Part shown: one piece after another, positions 17,961 to 28,735 of the stretch | Position numbering within the stretch: the stretch's first letter is position 1 | How the letters are laid out: each line of letters opens with the position of its first letter | From: Bog-756 sp963703145 | GTDB lineage: Bacteria; Actinomycetota; Acidimicrobiia; Acidimicrobiales; RAAP-2 | Direction of reading: 5' to 3' | Length of the DNA stretch: 64,000 nucleotides | Assembly: GCA_963703145.1 (NCBI GenBank) | Contig: OY969793.1 | Coordinates: forward strand, 496,001 to 560,000 | The notes under the pieces: model-generated | What the model was told of the DNA's origin: nothing | Databases searched by the model: none | What the model saw: only the letters and a program-made list of their open reading frames with translations | Translations under genes and position numbers: made by a program

Positions 17961-19025
17961 ATGGAAGTCCTGGCGCTCTATCTCCCACAGTTCCACCCGA
18001 TCCCCGAGAACGACCGGTGGTGGGGTAAGGGCTTCACCGAGTGGACCAACGTGTCCCGCGCCCGGCCGCTGTACCGCGGCCACCTCCAACCCCGCCTGCC
18101 GGCCGACCTCGGCTTCTATGACCTCCGGGTCCCCGAGGTGCGCGAGGCCCAGGCCGAGTTGGCCAGACGCCACGGCGTCACCGGCTTTTGCTACTGGCAC
18201 TACTGGTTCGCCGGGAAGCAATTGTTGCAGCGGCCGTTCGACGAGGTGGTGGGCTCGGGGTCACCAGACTTCCCGTTCTGTGTGTCCTGGGCCAACCAGA
18301 GTTGGTCCGGCGTCTGGCACGGAGCTCCCGACCGGGTCCTCGTCGAGCAGACCTATCCGGGCCCCGAAGACGACCTCGCCCACTTCGACTCGCTGCGTGC
18401 CGCATTCGAAGACCCGCGCTACGTATCCGTCGGCGGCCGACCGCTGTTCTTCGTCTACCAGCCAGGTTCCCTGCCCGATCCGGCCCGGTTCGTCGAGCAG
18501 TGGCAGAAGATGGCCCACGACGCCGGACTGGGCGGCCTGTACCTGGTGGCCTCATTGGGGGAGTCGTCCTACCGCAACCACGAACGTGACGGGTTCGACG
18601 CCGCCGTGCACTACCGGTTCCCCTTCGAGCGCACAGTCGAGGCCCGGGTGCGCGAGCACCTGTTGGCCTCGCACCTGTCCCGTGGCCCCCGGCGGTATCC
18701 GTATCCGGCAGCCGCAGCGGTGGACCCGCCACCGGGACTCGGTGGGCGAATCTTCCCGAGCGTCTACCCGAACTGGGACAACACCCCACGCCTGGGTCGT
18801 CGGGGCATGGTGGCGACTGGGGCCACGCCCGAACGCTTCGGCGTCCAGGTGGCACGGGCCGTCGAGCTGGCCGCCGCCCTCCCCCCCGACCAGCAGGTCA
18901 TCGTCATCAAGTCATGGAACGAGTGGGCCGAGGGCAACTATCTGGAGCCTGACCACGAGTACGGCACCGGGCGGCTCGAGGCCCTCAGCCGGGCGCTGGC
19001 CGCGCCCTCGGGCATCACTGCCTGA
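17961..19025 (+). CDS. WbsX-like protein (GH99-like domain)
   Basis: A 354-residue protein of the WbsX/Glyco_tranf_WbsX family, a TIM-barrel related to GH99 endo-mannosidases and found in O-antigen and exopolysaccharide loci. Diagnostic stretches are ALYLPQFHPIPENDRWWGKG, FTEWTNVSRARPLYRGHLQP, FCYWHYWFAGKQLL, VSWANQSWSGVW and IKSWNEWAEGNYLEPD. Family members are predicted to cleave or transfer within mannose- or rhamnose-containing chains, but few have been tested. The start ATG appears leaderless. A second copy fused to a methyltransferase occurs at 36182-38303, so two related activities may act on the same polymer. Confidence 0.85.
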   Translation: MEVLALYLPQFHPIPENDRWWGKGFTEWTNVSRARPLYRGHLQPRLPADLGFYDLRVPEVREAQAELARRHGVTGFCYWHYWFAGKQLLQRPFDEVVGSGSPDFPFCVSWANQSWSGVWHGAPDRVLVEQTYPGPEDDLAHFDSLRAAFEDPRYVSVGGRPLFFVYQPGSLPDPARFVEQWQKMAHDAGLGGLYLVASLGESSYRNHERDGFDAAVHYRFPFERTVEARVREHLLASHLSRGPRRYPYPAAAAVDPPPGLGGRIFPSVYPNWDNTPRLGRRGMVATGATPERFGVQVARAVELAAALPPDQQVIVIKSWNEWAEGNYLEPDHEYGTGRLEALSRALAAPSGITA

Positions 19026-19042
19026 CACCGACCGCCGGCCGC

Positions 19043-20217
19043 TCAACCCGGTCGGTCGAGCACCTCGAGGTAGATGCGCTCGATCTCGGCCGCGGCCCGG
19101 CCGATGTCGAAGCGGTCGCTGTCGGCCAGCGCCTGGCGACCGAGCGCCGAGCGGAGCCGTCCGTCCTCGGCCAACCGTTCCAGGGCATCGGCGAGCAGGT
19201 CGGGCCGGCCCGGGGGGACGACGAGCCCGTTGACGCCGTCGTCGACGACCAGTGGCACACCACCGACCGAGGTGGCGACGATCGTGGCGCCGACGCTGAA
19301 CGCCTCCATGAGCACGACGGGCAGGCCTTCTTGGTGGGAGGGCAGTACCACGACATCGGCCGCCGCCAGAGAGCTCGAGGACGTCGAGGCGGTGGCCGAG
19401 GAAGATGAACCGCTCGCCCAGACCGAGAGCTGGTGTTGCCGGGTCAGCTCGTCGGCGAGCGGCGCCGTGGCCGGCGGCCGCGAAGCGGATGGGCAGTCCG
19501 CGTCCGACCGACAGGTGGGCAGCGTCGAGGAGGACGTCGTAGCCCTTCTCCGACCGGAGGTTGGCCACGGTCAGGGCCAGGAGGTCGCCGTCGGGGACGG
19601 CCAGCTCATGGCGAATCTCGGCCCGGAGCTCGTCCCGGCGTGCGACCAGGCGCGGTTGACGCGGTCGAGGTCCACCCCGTGGACCACCACCTGTGCCCGG
19701 GGCCGGAGGGAGGGGGGTAGCGCGTCGTGGGCGGCCTGGGACACCGCGATCAGGGCCCGGTCCCGCCGGACGGTGGCCCGGTTGAGCAGCTTGACGAGGA
19801 CGGCCACCTTGTCCCACATGCTGTGCTCGGTGTACACGGTGACCGGCCGGTCGCCGTCGGGGCAGGGATGCCACCACAGGACGGCCCAGCGCGGCCGTGT
19901 AGGGCAGGTGGAAGTGGACAACGTCGTAGTGGCCGTGTCGAAGCAGGCGCCGGAAGGCGGATAGCCACGCAGGTCGAGGTTCGCGACGCCCACCGAGGTC
20001 GTGGACCGGCATGCCGTGCGAGGCCAACTCCGGGGCCAGGGAGTTGCTCCGAGGCCAGCACGAAGGCCACCTCGTAGTCGAACGACTGCCGGTCGGCGTG
20101 GGCGACGGTGTCGACCAGCAGGCGTTCCGCACCACCGTGGCCCAGGCTCTTGATGACCAACAGCACCCGCACCCGCTCGTCCGACCTGGCTGGCGTGGCC
20201 TCCCCGGATGCCGGCAC
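19043..20217 (-). CDS. Glycosyltransferase family 4 protein, frameshifted
   Basis: Reconstructed from several frames. VRVLLVIKSLGHGGAERLLVD at the N-terminus, with the Gly-Gly-Ala-Glu-Arg signature, is the GT4 acceptor domain. VTVYTEHSMWDKVAVLV and RALIAVSQAAHDALPPSLRP follow, then DLLALTVANLRSEKGYDVLL and LGLGERFIFLGHRLDVLEL. The last block is VVLPSHQEGLPVVLMEAFSVG, with the E-x7-E nucleotide-sugar site. At least five single-base shifts are needed, which suggests sequence error because every block is intact. The GTG start at 20217 lies six bases after a TAACAT box. Convergent with the WbsX gene, 18 bases away. Confidence 0.7.
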
Positions 20218-20223
20218 GGGGCG

Positions 20224-20229
20224 ATGTTA
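20224..20229 (-). promoter_or_regulatory. Candidate leaderless -10 box (TAACAT)
   Basis: On the minus strand TAACAT ends six bases before the GTG start of the GT4 gene at 20217, with no ribosome-binding site in between. The spacing fits a leaderless transcript. Confidence 0.35.
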
Positions 20230-20332
20230 GCGGTGACGTCGTCCACCGGACGTGGCCGGTACCGGCTGGGCCGCGATATTGTGTCCGGGCTGGTAGTCAT
20301 GAGCCGGGCTCGGACTTCGGGACCTAGGGGGG

Positions 20333-20338
20333 TAGTGT
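20333..20338 (+). promoter_or_regulatory. Candidate leaderless -10 box (TAGTGT)
   Basis: TAGTGT ends six bases before the ATG at 20345 of the ABC permease gene, preceded by GG as in the other boxes of this locus. No ribosome-binding site is present. Confidence 0.35.
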
Positions 20339-20344
20339 CGGCCG

Positions 20345-21333
20345 ATGGCAGCGATTGAACGTCCTTTGGCGACGACACTGGTCGAGACCGACGTGCTCGA
20401 CCATCCCTGCCGAGCCACCCGACGAGATCATCTACCGCCACAGGGTCAATTACCTCGAGTCGATCCGGAACCTGTGGGCTCACCGGGAGATCATCTACAC
20501 CCTGGCCGAGCGGGACTTCCGGGCCCAGTACAAGCAGGCCACACTCGGCGTCCTGTGGGCGGTCATCGGCCCGGTGGCCACCTGGTCATCTTCGTGGTCG
20601 TCTTCTCCCAGGTGAAGTCGTTCAGCAGCCAGGGCCTGCCCTACGCCGCTCTACGCCTTCGTCGGCATCCTGTGCTGGAGCTTCTTCGCCACGGCACTGG
20701 GCAACGGCGGGCAGTCGCTGCTGTCCAACAAGGCGCTGCTGGCCAAGACCCAGTTCCCCCGGGAGTGCTTCCCGCTCGAGACCATGTGCGTCAACGCCCT
20801 GAGCACGATCCTGTCGTGGATCCCACTGGCCCTCCTGTTCGTCATCTTCGGCCGGGCGCCCGCGGCTGGCCACCTTGTGGGTGCCCATGTTCATGATCAT
20901 CGAGGTGGTGTTCGCCGCCGGCGTCGCCCTGGCCGTGGCCAGCATCATCATCCAGATGCGTGACCTGATGCAGGTGCTGCCGCTCGTCACCTCGCTCGGG
21001 CTGTTCGCCACCCCGGTGATCTGGCCGTACTCGGAGATCCCGACGAACTTACCACCTCTGCGGGCGGGCACATGGTCTCACGTGCGTCGGACCACACGGT
21101 CACGTCGTGCACGCCCACTGGGTGGGCGGGATCACCATCAACCTGCAGATGGTCTACGGGTTCTTCAATCCCCTCGGGCCCGGTCATCGCCAGCGCCCGC
21201 GACCACCATGCTGCTCGGCCACGCCCCCAACTGGAACCTGGCCGGCATCGCCGCGCTGGGGGCCACGCTCTATCTGCTGTTCGGCTACCGGATCTTCAAG
21301 CGGCTGGAGGTGAACTTTGCCGACATTGCCTGA
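20345..21333 (+). CDS. ABC-2 type polysaccharide export permease (Wzm-like), frameshifted
   Basis: The transmembrane half of an ABC exporter that moves lipid-linked polysaccharide across the cytoplasmic membrane. Seen across about six frames: WAHREIIYTLAERDFRAQYK and LGVLWAVIGPVA (the classic N-terminal block of Wzm/TagG permeases), LVIFVVVFSQVKSFSSQGL, FVGILCWSFFATAL, LLSNKALLAKTQFPRECFPL and LPLVTSLGLFATPVIWPYSEI, and finally YLLFGYRIFKRLEVNFADIA. All blocks are conserved, so the frame changes are probably sequence errors. The ATP-binding partner begins at TTG 21317, overlapping the permease stop by 17 bases. That pairing is normal for Wzm/Wzt. Confidence 0.8.
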
Positions 21334-22518
21334 CGGATCGATCGAGGTCGAGCGAGGTCTGGAAGAAGTTCCGCGCCGACAAGACGGTGCCCAAGTTCTA
21401 CGACCAGATGAAGCGGTTCGGGAAGTCCATCGGCACCGGCGCCCGCCACGACTACCGCTGGGTGCTGAAGGACGTGTCAGCCTCGAGGTCCCGCCGGGGG
21501 GCACCCTGGGGCTGATCGGCATCAACGGCTCGGGCAAGACCACCCTGCTCAAGATCATCAGCCAGGTCACCTACCAGTCGGCCGGCACGCTGCAACGTCC
21601 AGGGCCGGATCGGCGCGCTGCTCGAGCGTGACCAGCGGCATCCACCCCGAGCTCACCGGCAAGGAGAACATCTACCTGTACGGCGCCGTCATGGGCATGG
21701 GGCGCCAGACCATCAGGCACCAGTTCGACGAGATCGTGGAGTTCGCCGGCCTGACCGATGCCGTCAACCGGCAGGTCAAGTTCTACTCGATGGGCATGCA
21801 GATGCGGCTCGGGTTCTCCATCGCCGCCTTCCTCGAGCCCGACGTGCTGCTGGTCGACGAGGTCCTCTCGGTGGGCGACGCCAACTTCCAGCAGAAGTGC
21901 CTGAAGCGGATCGGCGAGATCGTGCGAGCCGGCACCACCCTGCTCTACGTCTCCCACGACCTGGCCTCGGTCGAGGCGTCCTGCGAGAAGGCGGTGTGGC
22001 TGGCCGACGCCGTGGTGCAGGCCTCCGGCCCGACGCGGGACGTGGTGGCCAAGTACCGGGCCGCCGTCGAGCAGAACGCCGCCCTGACCACGTCCACCGA
22101 GGGCGTGGTCGAGGTGCTGAAGTGTCGAGATCGAGGCGGCCGACGGCGGCCAGGTGCGGTCGGAGTGCGACCTCGACGTCCGGCTGACGCTCAACTCGCC
22201 CGAGCCCCTCGAGGCCAACTTCTTCATCGGGGTGTCCCAGGGCAGCGCCTTCCCCATGTTCATCGTCCGCTACAGCGGCTCGTTCCCGGCGGGGGACTTC
22301 GAGGTCAACGTGCCGGCTCCGCCACGTCCCGCTGGCCAAGGGCCGCTACTCGCTCTGGCCGGCCATGTCGGGCCATGCCGGCGGCAAGGGCAAGCCACTG
22401 CTGCCGTGGCGGCCGGTGATGTCCTTCGACGTCATGGGCCCCGACGTCCTACAGCCTGCCCGAGGGCGTGATGGTGATGTCGCCGGTCTACGTCGGTGCC
22501 GAGTGGGAAGTCAACTGA
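21317..22518 (+). CDS. Polysaccharide ABC transporter ATP-binding protein with C-terminal sugar-binding domain (Wzt-like), frameshifted
   Basis: The ATPase domain is complete across frames: LGLIGINGSGKTTLLKII (Walker A), IGALLE then SGIHPELTGKENIYL, YSMGMQMRLGFSIA (signature), LLVDEVLSVGDANF (Walker B) and LLYVSHDLASVEASC (H-loop). After about 260 residues comes a beta-rich extension (VRLTLNSPEPLEANFFIGVS, FIVRYSGSFPAGDFEVN, SLPEGVMVMSPVYVGAEWEVN). It matches the position and style of the Wzt C-terminal domain, which in E. coli O8/O9a recognises the chain-terminal modification. This matters because a WbdD-like terminator candidate is encoded at 50520-52385. The TTG start overlaps wzm, and the stop at 22518 faces a convergent GT2 gene. 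Confidence 0.8.
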
Positions 22519-22557
22519 GGCTGCTCGGCCGCCGCCGGTCGGTGTGGTCCCGACCCG

Positions 22558-23413
22558 TCAGGGGAAGAAGACCCGCTCGCGTGACCGACCCGACCAGGCG
22601 TCCCGATCCGCATGCCGGCGGCCGCGGGCCCACTCGAGTTGCGCTGAGGGCCTGGACGGGCCAGCCTGGGGAAGGTGAGCGACCAACCAGAGCCACGACC
22701 GGGCCGCACCCCGCAGGTTGCGGCGGGCCCCCGTCTGACGGTGGCGGCGGTAGAGGGCCGGTGCCGCTGCGCCCGTAGGCGGCGGCCTGGCGTGAAGACC
22801 TGGCGTGAACCCGGCCCGGTCGCGCTTGGCCACCACCGCGCCGGGGTCGAGGGCGAACCGGTAGCCGGCCAGCTGCAGGCGCCAGCACAGGTCGATGTCC
22901 TCCCCGATGACCAGCTCCTCGGCGAAGCCCCCGACAGCCTCGAATGCCGACCCGGCGGACGGCCAGATTGGCGCTCAGGCCGGCGGGGAGGAACGGCGAG
23001 CTGCTCGCATCGACGCCGGCGTCGGCGGGGCGGGGGCCAGCCCGTTGAGCGACAGAAGTCGAACACCCCGGCCACCACGTCGGCCGTCCCCAAGGCGTCC
23101 GGCACAGGCGGCCAGCCAGCCGCGGCTGCGACCACGTCGTCGGCATCGCAGAAGGCCAGCAGGTCGCCGCGGGCCGGCCCGGACGCCGGCGTTGCGGGCC
23201 GCCGCCGCTCCCGCCAGCGCGGCCCCGTCGACCCAGCGCGACCAGGGGTGGCGCTCAACGAAGGCCGACCACCGCGGCGGCTGCCGTCCGTCGAGCCGTT
23301 GTCCACGACGATCAACTCCCACGTCGTGGTCGTTACTCCTGGGCGGCCAGGGCGTGGAGCTGGTCCTCCAGCCAGGGCAGGCCGTTGCGCACCGGCACGA
23401 TGACGCTGATCAC
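22558..23413 (-). CDS. Glycosyltransferase family 2 protein, frameshifted
   Basis: An inverting GT-A enzyme. ISVIVPVRNGLPWLEDQLHAL opens the domain, TWELIVVDNGSTDGS carries the first Asp block, AAARNAGVRAG and RGDLLAFCDADDVVA give the DxD metal site, and ELVIGEDIDLCWRLQLAGYRF gives the conserved ED of the acceptor loop. The tail (DRDAWSGRSRERVFFP) ends at 22558. At least four frame changes are needed. The start is one of two in-frame GTG codons, 23413 or 23422; an in-frame stop lies just upstream. The donor is unknown. Convergent with wzt. Confidence 0.65.
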
Positions 23414-23572
23414 CAGCCCCACCCCACAGTGGGGCGGCTCGATGGCGACTGCACGGGGACCGCTTCATCGACGTCTCGCTCTCACCGCTGGAGCCTCCCC
23501 GGCCCATCCCCGTTCGACCTGGGCCCTCGGCCCGGACGCGATAGGCGATTAGCCTAGCCCCGTGAGGGCTCG

Positions 23573-24578
23573 ATGACCGGGTCGGGGGAGACGACCGGGG
23601 AGCGGCGACGGCCACGCAGCTCCCGACGGGGTGACCGCCGTGGTGCTCACCTATCTGCGACCGCGACCTGGCCGGCGAGGTCATCCGCTCGCTCCTCGAG
23701 GTGGAGGGCCTGGCTCCGCGAGCGGGTGGTGGTGGTGGTGAACGGCGAGGGCGGCCTCGACGACCCCGGCTCGAGTCGCAGGTCCGCATGGTGCGGCTGG
23801 ACCGGAACACCGGTCCGGCGGGCGGCTTCCGGGCCGGCCTGGTCGGCGGCGTTCGCGCGATCCCGCGGCTGGAGTGGGCCTATCTGTGCGAGGACGACGT
23901 CGGCCTGTTCGACCTGCCCTCGCCCCGACTGGCCGCCTCTCCTGGCCGCGGATCGCCGACCTCGGGACCCGACCGCTAGGTCGGTGCGGTGGTGGCCTAC
24001 GGCCGCGACTTCGTCGGGCGCGGAGCCCACACCGTGAACGTGGTCCCGCCGGCCGAGTCGACCCGACGGGCTGGCGCCCGGTGGACGTGGCCTGCTGGGG
24101 AGCCACCCTGGTGTCGCGGCAGGTGGTGGAGGCGGGAGTGCTCCCCGATCCCGACTGGTTCTTCGGACTCGAGGACTTCGACTTCTTCTGCCGGGTCCGC
24201 GAGGCCGGGTTCGAGGTGCTGGTCGACCGGGACGCCGCCCGCCGGGTGGCCGCCCAGCAGACCACGACGGGCCGGACCGAGGCGCTCTCAGGGCTCGCCG
24301 GCCCACCGACGTCGACGAGGCGTGGCGCTCCTACTACCACGCCCGCAACTCGCTGGCCCTGATCCGCCGCCACGGGCGCCCCGGCTGGTACGCGTGGCAG
24401 CTGGCCTACACCGCCCGCCACCTGCAGCAGGCCCCCAGTCGGGCCCACCGGATGGCCATCGTCCACGGGAGCTGGGACGGGGCCCTCGGCCGGATGGGGG
24501 AGCACCCCCGCTACGCCCGCCAGGTCGGCGAGTTCGGGGACGTCGAAGGAGGCGGACCCCCGTCCGTCGGCGTCGTAG
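23573..24578 (+). CDS. GlfT2-like family 2 glycosyltransferase, frameshifted
   Basis: Reconstructed from about five frames: VTAVVLTYL, VVVVNGEGGLDDPG, MVRLDRNTGPAGGFRAGLVGG, WAYLCEDDVGLFDLPS (DDD-type metal site), VACWGATLVSRQVVEAGVLP, WFFGLEDFDFFCRVREAGF, AWRSYYHARNSLALIRRHGR and AYTARHLQQAPSRAHRMAIVHG. The NTGPAGG and WFFGLEDFDF blocks are typical of GlfT2-like galactofuranosyl/rhamnosyl transferases and recur in the GT2 at 34370. The start is ATG 23573 or GTG 23631. A single-base correction near 24535 gives a tail ending in PRPSAS at 24578; otherwise the frame continues to 24673. Confidence 0.6.
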
Positions 24579-24731
24579 CTCCGCGTACCCGAGCGCCTCG
24601 GCCCGGTGCGGGGAACCTTGACACCACCCCGGCCCTCGCCGATGATCTCGACATGGTCGATCACCGGGGGTAGGGCAAGGCGCGCCGCCGCGCCCTGGGG
24701 GCCCCGGGCGACTGTCACGGGCCGCTAGCCC

Positions 24732-26705
24732 ATGTGCGGCATCGCCGGGCTCTTCGACCCCAGGTCGACGGGTGCCACCGAATCCTTCGTCCGTCGTGTC
24801 GCCGCCATGACCGCCACGCTCACCCACCGGGGCCCGACGCCGAGGGCTACTGGTGCGATCCCGACGTGGGGATGTACTTCGGCCACCGCCGGCTGGCCGT
24901 GGTCGACCTCGGTCCCGAGGGCAGCCAGCCCATGCACTCGGCCGACGGTCGGTGGGTGGTCACCTACAACGGCGAGATCTACAACCACGGCGACTCTGCG
25001 TCAGCGGCTGATCGCCGAGGGTGTGCCGTTCCGGGGCCGGTCCGACACCGAGGTGCTGGTCGGAGCAGTGCAGCAGTGGGGCCTCCGCGGTGCGCTCGAT
25101 GCCTGCGAGGGCATGTTCGCCCTGGCGCTCTGGGATCGCGCCACCAGCGCAGCTGCACCTGGTGCGGGACCGCTTCGGCGAGAAGCCGCTCTACTACGGG
25201 TGGGTGGGGAGAGCGCTGGCCTTCGGCTCGGAGCTGAAGGCCCTGCGCTCCCTGCCCGAGTTCGCTGCCGACATCGACCGTGATGCGGTGGCCCTCTACC
25301 TGCGGCACAACTGCATCCCCGCCCCGCACACCATCTACCGGGGGGTGGCCAAGCTGCTGCCCGGGACAGGTCGTCACCTTCGCCGGCGATGCCGTCCCCG
25401 GCCGTCTTCCGGCGCCCGAGTCCTACTGGTCGGCCCGCCAGGCCATCGAAGATGCCCGCCAGCGTCCCCTCGATGCTGCGACCGGAGAACTCGAGAACCG
25501 GCTCGAGGAGGTGCTGTCGGCATCGGTGGCGGCTCGGATGGTCGCCGACGTACCGGTCGGGGCGTTCCTCTCCGGGGGGATCGACTCCACCTTGGTGGTG
25601 GCGCTCATGCAACAGCACAGCCGACAGCCGGTGCACACGTTCACCGTGGGATTCGCCGACCGCGCCTTCGACGAGTCCGCCGAGGCGGCCGCGGTGGCGG
25701 CCCACCTGGGAACCGATCACACCACCATGGACATCACCGACGACGAGGCGGCGCGCCTCATCCCCGACCTCCCCGACATCTGGGACGAGCCCTTCGGTGA
25801 CGTCTCGGCCATACCCATGCACCTGGTCAGTCGCCTGGCCCGCTCCCGGGTCACGGTGGCGCTGTCGGGGGACGGCGGCGACGAGCTGTTCGCCGGGTAC
25901 AACCGGCACGCCTGGCTGGAGCGGCTGTGGCGACGCGCCTCGCTCCTGCCTGCTCCGGTCCGGCGGACAGCTGCCACCGCACTGGGCCACGTGCCGCCCT
26001 CGGTGGTGGACACCGCCGCTCGGGCAACCTCGGTGCTTCCCGCTCGGATGCAGGTCAGGAACCCCTCCTCCAAGGTGGCCAAGGTGGCCAAGGTGCTCGG
26101 GGCGTCGGGAACCGAGGACGCCTACCTGTCGCTGGTGTCCTACTGGGACGACGCCGAGTCGATGGTGCGTGGCGCCGGCGCCAACCGGTCCGTGGCGTCG
26201 CGCCCCTCGGAGTGGCCTGAGCTCGGGGGCATCACCGAGCAGATGCTCTGGCTCGACCTGGTCGGCTACCTGCCCGACGACATCCTCACCAAGCTGGACC
26301 GCGCTGCCATGGCGTGCTCACTCGAGACCCGGGTGCCGTTCCTCGACCGCGACGTGTTCGACCTGGCTTGGAGACTGCCCCTGGAGGCCAAGCTGCACGA
26401 GGGGACCACCAAGTGGTTGGTCCGCCAGGTCCTGTACCGCCACATCCCCGAGCAGCTGGTGGAACGACCCGAAGATGGGGTTCGGCTTCCCCATCGGCGC
26501 GATGCTGCGCGGACCCCTGCGGCCATGGGCGGACGGCCTGCTCGACCCGTCGCGGCTGGCCGACCAGGGCCTGTTGGACCCCGAGCCCATCCGGCGGGCC
26601 TGGGAGGCCCACCTCGTCGGTCGCCACGATCTGGCCCACGAGCTGTGGGATGTGCTGGCCCTCCAGGCCTGGATCGACCGGTGGATGCCGGACCTGGGAC
26701 GATGA
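24732..26705 (+). CDS. Asparagine synthase (glutamine-hydrolysing) family protein, frameshifted
   Basis: An N-terminal class II glutaminase domain starts MCGIAG with the nucleophile Cys2. FGHRRLAVVDLGPEGSQPM and WVVTYNGEIYNH follow, then RDRFGEKPLYYGW. The synthetase domain has VGAFLSGGIDSTLVVALM (PP-loop ATP site), VALSGDGGDELFAGYNRH, DDILTKLDRAAMACSLETRVP and PKMGFGFPIGAMLRGPLR. About five single-base shifts separate these blocks, while the 1 kb core is unbroken. In glycan loci such AsnB-like enzymes often amidate a uronic acid or peptide instead of making free asparagine; that role is inferred. It could act on a uronic acid made by the dehydrogenase at 7534-8801. Confidence 0.8.
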
Positions 26706-26865
26706 CCACCGGTGGTGGTGCCGACGCCGCGCTCGCCGCAGGCAGGACGCTCGAGGTGCGCGCCCGGCGGTAAGGTGTGGAACTTGATGTCGACCGTGGC
26801 CGCCAACGGGGGCAGTCCGTTTCGTCGGCCGACAAGGGGCCACGCGAGGTGAACGGGGGGGTGCA

Positions 26866-27989
26866 ATGACGTCGACGTCCGCAGGCGGGTCTCACGCGTC
26901 AGTGCGACGGCGCGGCTGTCGAGTGGTAACGACGTCGCTCACCGCCCGGGTCCTGCTGGCCAACCAGCTCCGTCGGCTCGATTCGATCGACTGGACGGTG
27001 GTGAGCGGGGACGACTACCCCGACCCACCCGAGGGTGTCGGGGTCGAGGTCATCCCCATCCGTCGGGAGTTCGCCCTGTCGGACGGGACGTCGTTCGCCC
27101 GTTTGTGGAAGTACTTCCGATCCTCGGCCTTCGACTTCGTGCAGACCCACACGCCCAAGGCATCAGTCCTCGGACTGCCGGCCGCCCGCCTGGCCGGACG
27201 CCCGCCGTGTACACCATCCACGGCTCGCTGTACTTCGCCGGAAACGGACGGGCGGCCAACGTCCTGGGCTGGTGCTTCGAGCGCTGGTGCTGTCAGTGGG
27301 CCGACCAGGTGCTGGTCCAGAGCCGCGAGGACGAGTCGGTGCTTCCGGCGGTCCGCATCTGCCCCCGGCGCAAGGTCACCTATGTGGGCAACGGCATCGT
27401 GATCGACCGGTTCACCGAGCCGGTAGCGCCCGCCCTGCACGCCGATCGGCCACTCGTGGTCATGGTGAGCCGGCTGGTCCGCGAGAAGGGATGCGCCGAC
27501 TTCCTCGAACTGGCCGAGTCGCTGGCCGGCAAGGCCGACTTCGTCCACGTCGGTCCTGTCGAGCACGACCAGAGTGACGCCCTGTCCGAGGAGGAGGTGG
27601 CCCGGTACGCCGAGGCCGGCATCGTGACCTTCATCGGCGCGGTCGACGACGTGCGTCCCTATCTGGCCTCTGCCACCGTCGTGGCCTTGCCCTCCTACCG
27701 GGAGGGCATCCCCCGAGTGGCCATGGAGGCCGCGGTCATGGGAAGGCCCGTCGTGGCCTACGACATCCGGGGCGTGCGAGAGGTCATCCCGTCGGACCTG
27801 GGGCTGACGGTTCCGCGGGGCGATCGACGGGCCCTGGCCTCGCTGGTGGAAGAGCTGGTCCGGGATCCGGACCGGTGCGCCGCGCTAGGCGACCGTTGCC
27901 GACAGTGGGTGTCCTCGCGGTTCTCCGAAGACCAGGTGATCGGCCGCCTCGAGACGTTCTACCGATCCCTGGCCGAGGTGGCGTCGTGA
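26866..27989 (+). CDS. Glycosyltransferase family 4 protein, one frameshift
   Basis: A GT-B glycosyltransferase, about 373 residues after correcting one shift near 27200. CRVVTTSLTARVLLANQLRRL, FDFVQTHTPKASVLGLPAARL and VYTIHGSLYFAGNG make the acceptor domain, similar to PglA/WbnK-like enzymes. VVMVSRLVREKGCADFLELA, VTFIGAVDDVRPYLASATVV and LPSYREGIPRVAMEAAVMG make the donor domain with the E-x7-E pair. The start ATG at 26866 follows a GAGGTGAACGGGGGGGTGCA stretch. The stop overlaps the deacetylase start (GTGA), so the two are translationally coupled. Confidence 0.8.
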
Positions 27990-28735
27990 CCCCCCGGGTG
28001 TGCCTCACGGTCGATGTCGAAGACTGGTACGACGGGATGGCCGTCCTTGGCCAACCTATGGAGCGTCCAAGCGGATCGAGCAGCGGATTGGCCGGCCTGA
28101 GCGCGTTGCTGGAGGATGCCGGGATCGGCTCGGCCGTCACCCTGTTCGTGGTGGGCAATTACGCGGGAGTTGTACGGGCCGAACTCGAGGAGCTGGCTTC
28201 CCGGGGACATGAGATCGCCAGCCACGGACCCGACCACGGACGGCTCCCCGAGGACCCTGCGGCCCTGGTGGCCTGGCTGCGTGACGGGCGCGACCGGCTG
28301 GAGGACCTGTTCCAACGACCGGTCCGGGGATTCCGGTCCCCCCGCTTCGACGTGCCCACCGCACTGGGTCTGGCCGGCTTTCGCCAGGCGGTGGCCGAGG
28401 CCGGGTTCGACTACGTGTCGGACACCAGCCACCTCGGAGGCGCATCGCCCGTCCGCGAGCTGCCCGTGCTGACCTCCCATCGATTCCCGATCGGGGGCGG
28501 CAGCTACCAGCGTCTGCTCCCGGTGGCGGTGACGTCGGCGGCGGTCGACGCTGCCACGGACACCGCCGTGCTCTACTACCACTCCTACGATTTCGGAGCC
28601 ACGCTGCCCGGCGTGGGCGCCATCCGTTCTGTGGGTGTGGCCAAGCAGTTGGTCGGCAGGAGCAGGGTGCAGCCGGTGTTCACCCGGTTGCTGCAACGCT
28701 ACGGCAGTGAGGTGTGTGGTCATGTCCGACGGTGA
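27986..28735 (+). CDS. Polysaccharide deacetylase (NodB/CE4 family)
   Basis: A 249-residue CE4 deacetylase. VCLTVDVEDWYDGM carries the catalytic base and metal Asp (residues 10 and 13), GHEIASHGPDH gives the two metal His (75 and 80), and VRGFRSPRFDVP is motif 3. LPVLTSHRFPIGG and VLYYHSYDF supply the later motifs. These enzymes remove N- or O-acetyl groups from sugars with a divalent metal. There is no signal peptide, so it may act on lipid-linked intermediates in the cytosol. The start is GTG 27986, overlapping the GT4 stop by GTGA. The next methyltransferase begins at 28722, inside this gene's last codons. Confidence 0.85.
   Translation: MTPRVCLTVDVEDWYDGMAVLGQPMERPSGSSSGLAGLSALLEDAGIGSAVTLFVVGNYAGVVRAELEELASRGHEIASHGPDHGRLPEDPAALVAWLRDGRDRLEDLFQRPVRGFRSPRFDVPTALGLAGFRQAVAEAGFDYVSDTSHLGGASPVRELPVLTSHRFPIGGGSYQRLLPVAVTSAAVDAATDTAVLYYHSYDFGATLPGVGAIRSVGVAKQLVGRSRVQPVFTRLLQRYGSEVCGHVRR

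Noticed and set aside
16572..18221. A 549-codon open frame on the minus strand
   Set aside because: It is antisense to a GT4 and to the WbsX gene, both of which carry full family signatures.
26705..26716. ACCACCGGTGGT palindrome after the asparagine-synthase stop
   Set aside because: It is perfect but has no loop, is short, and such GC-rich palindromes are expected by chance in this composition.
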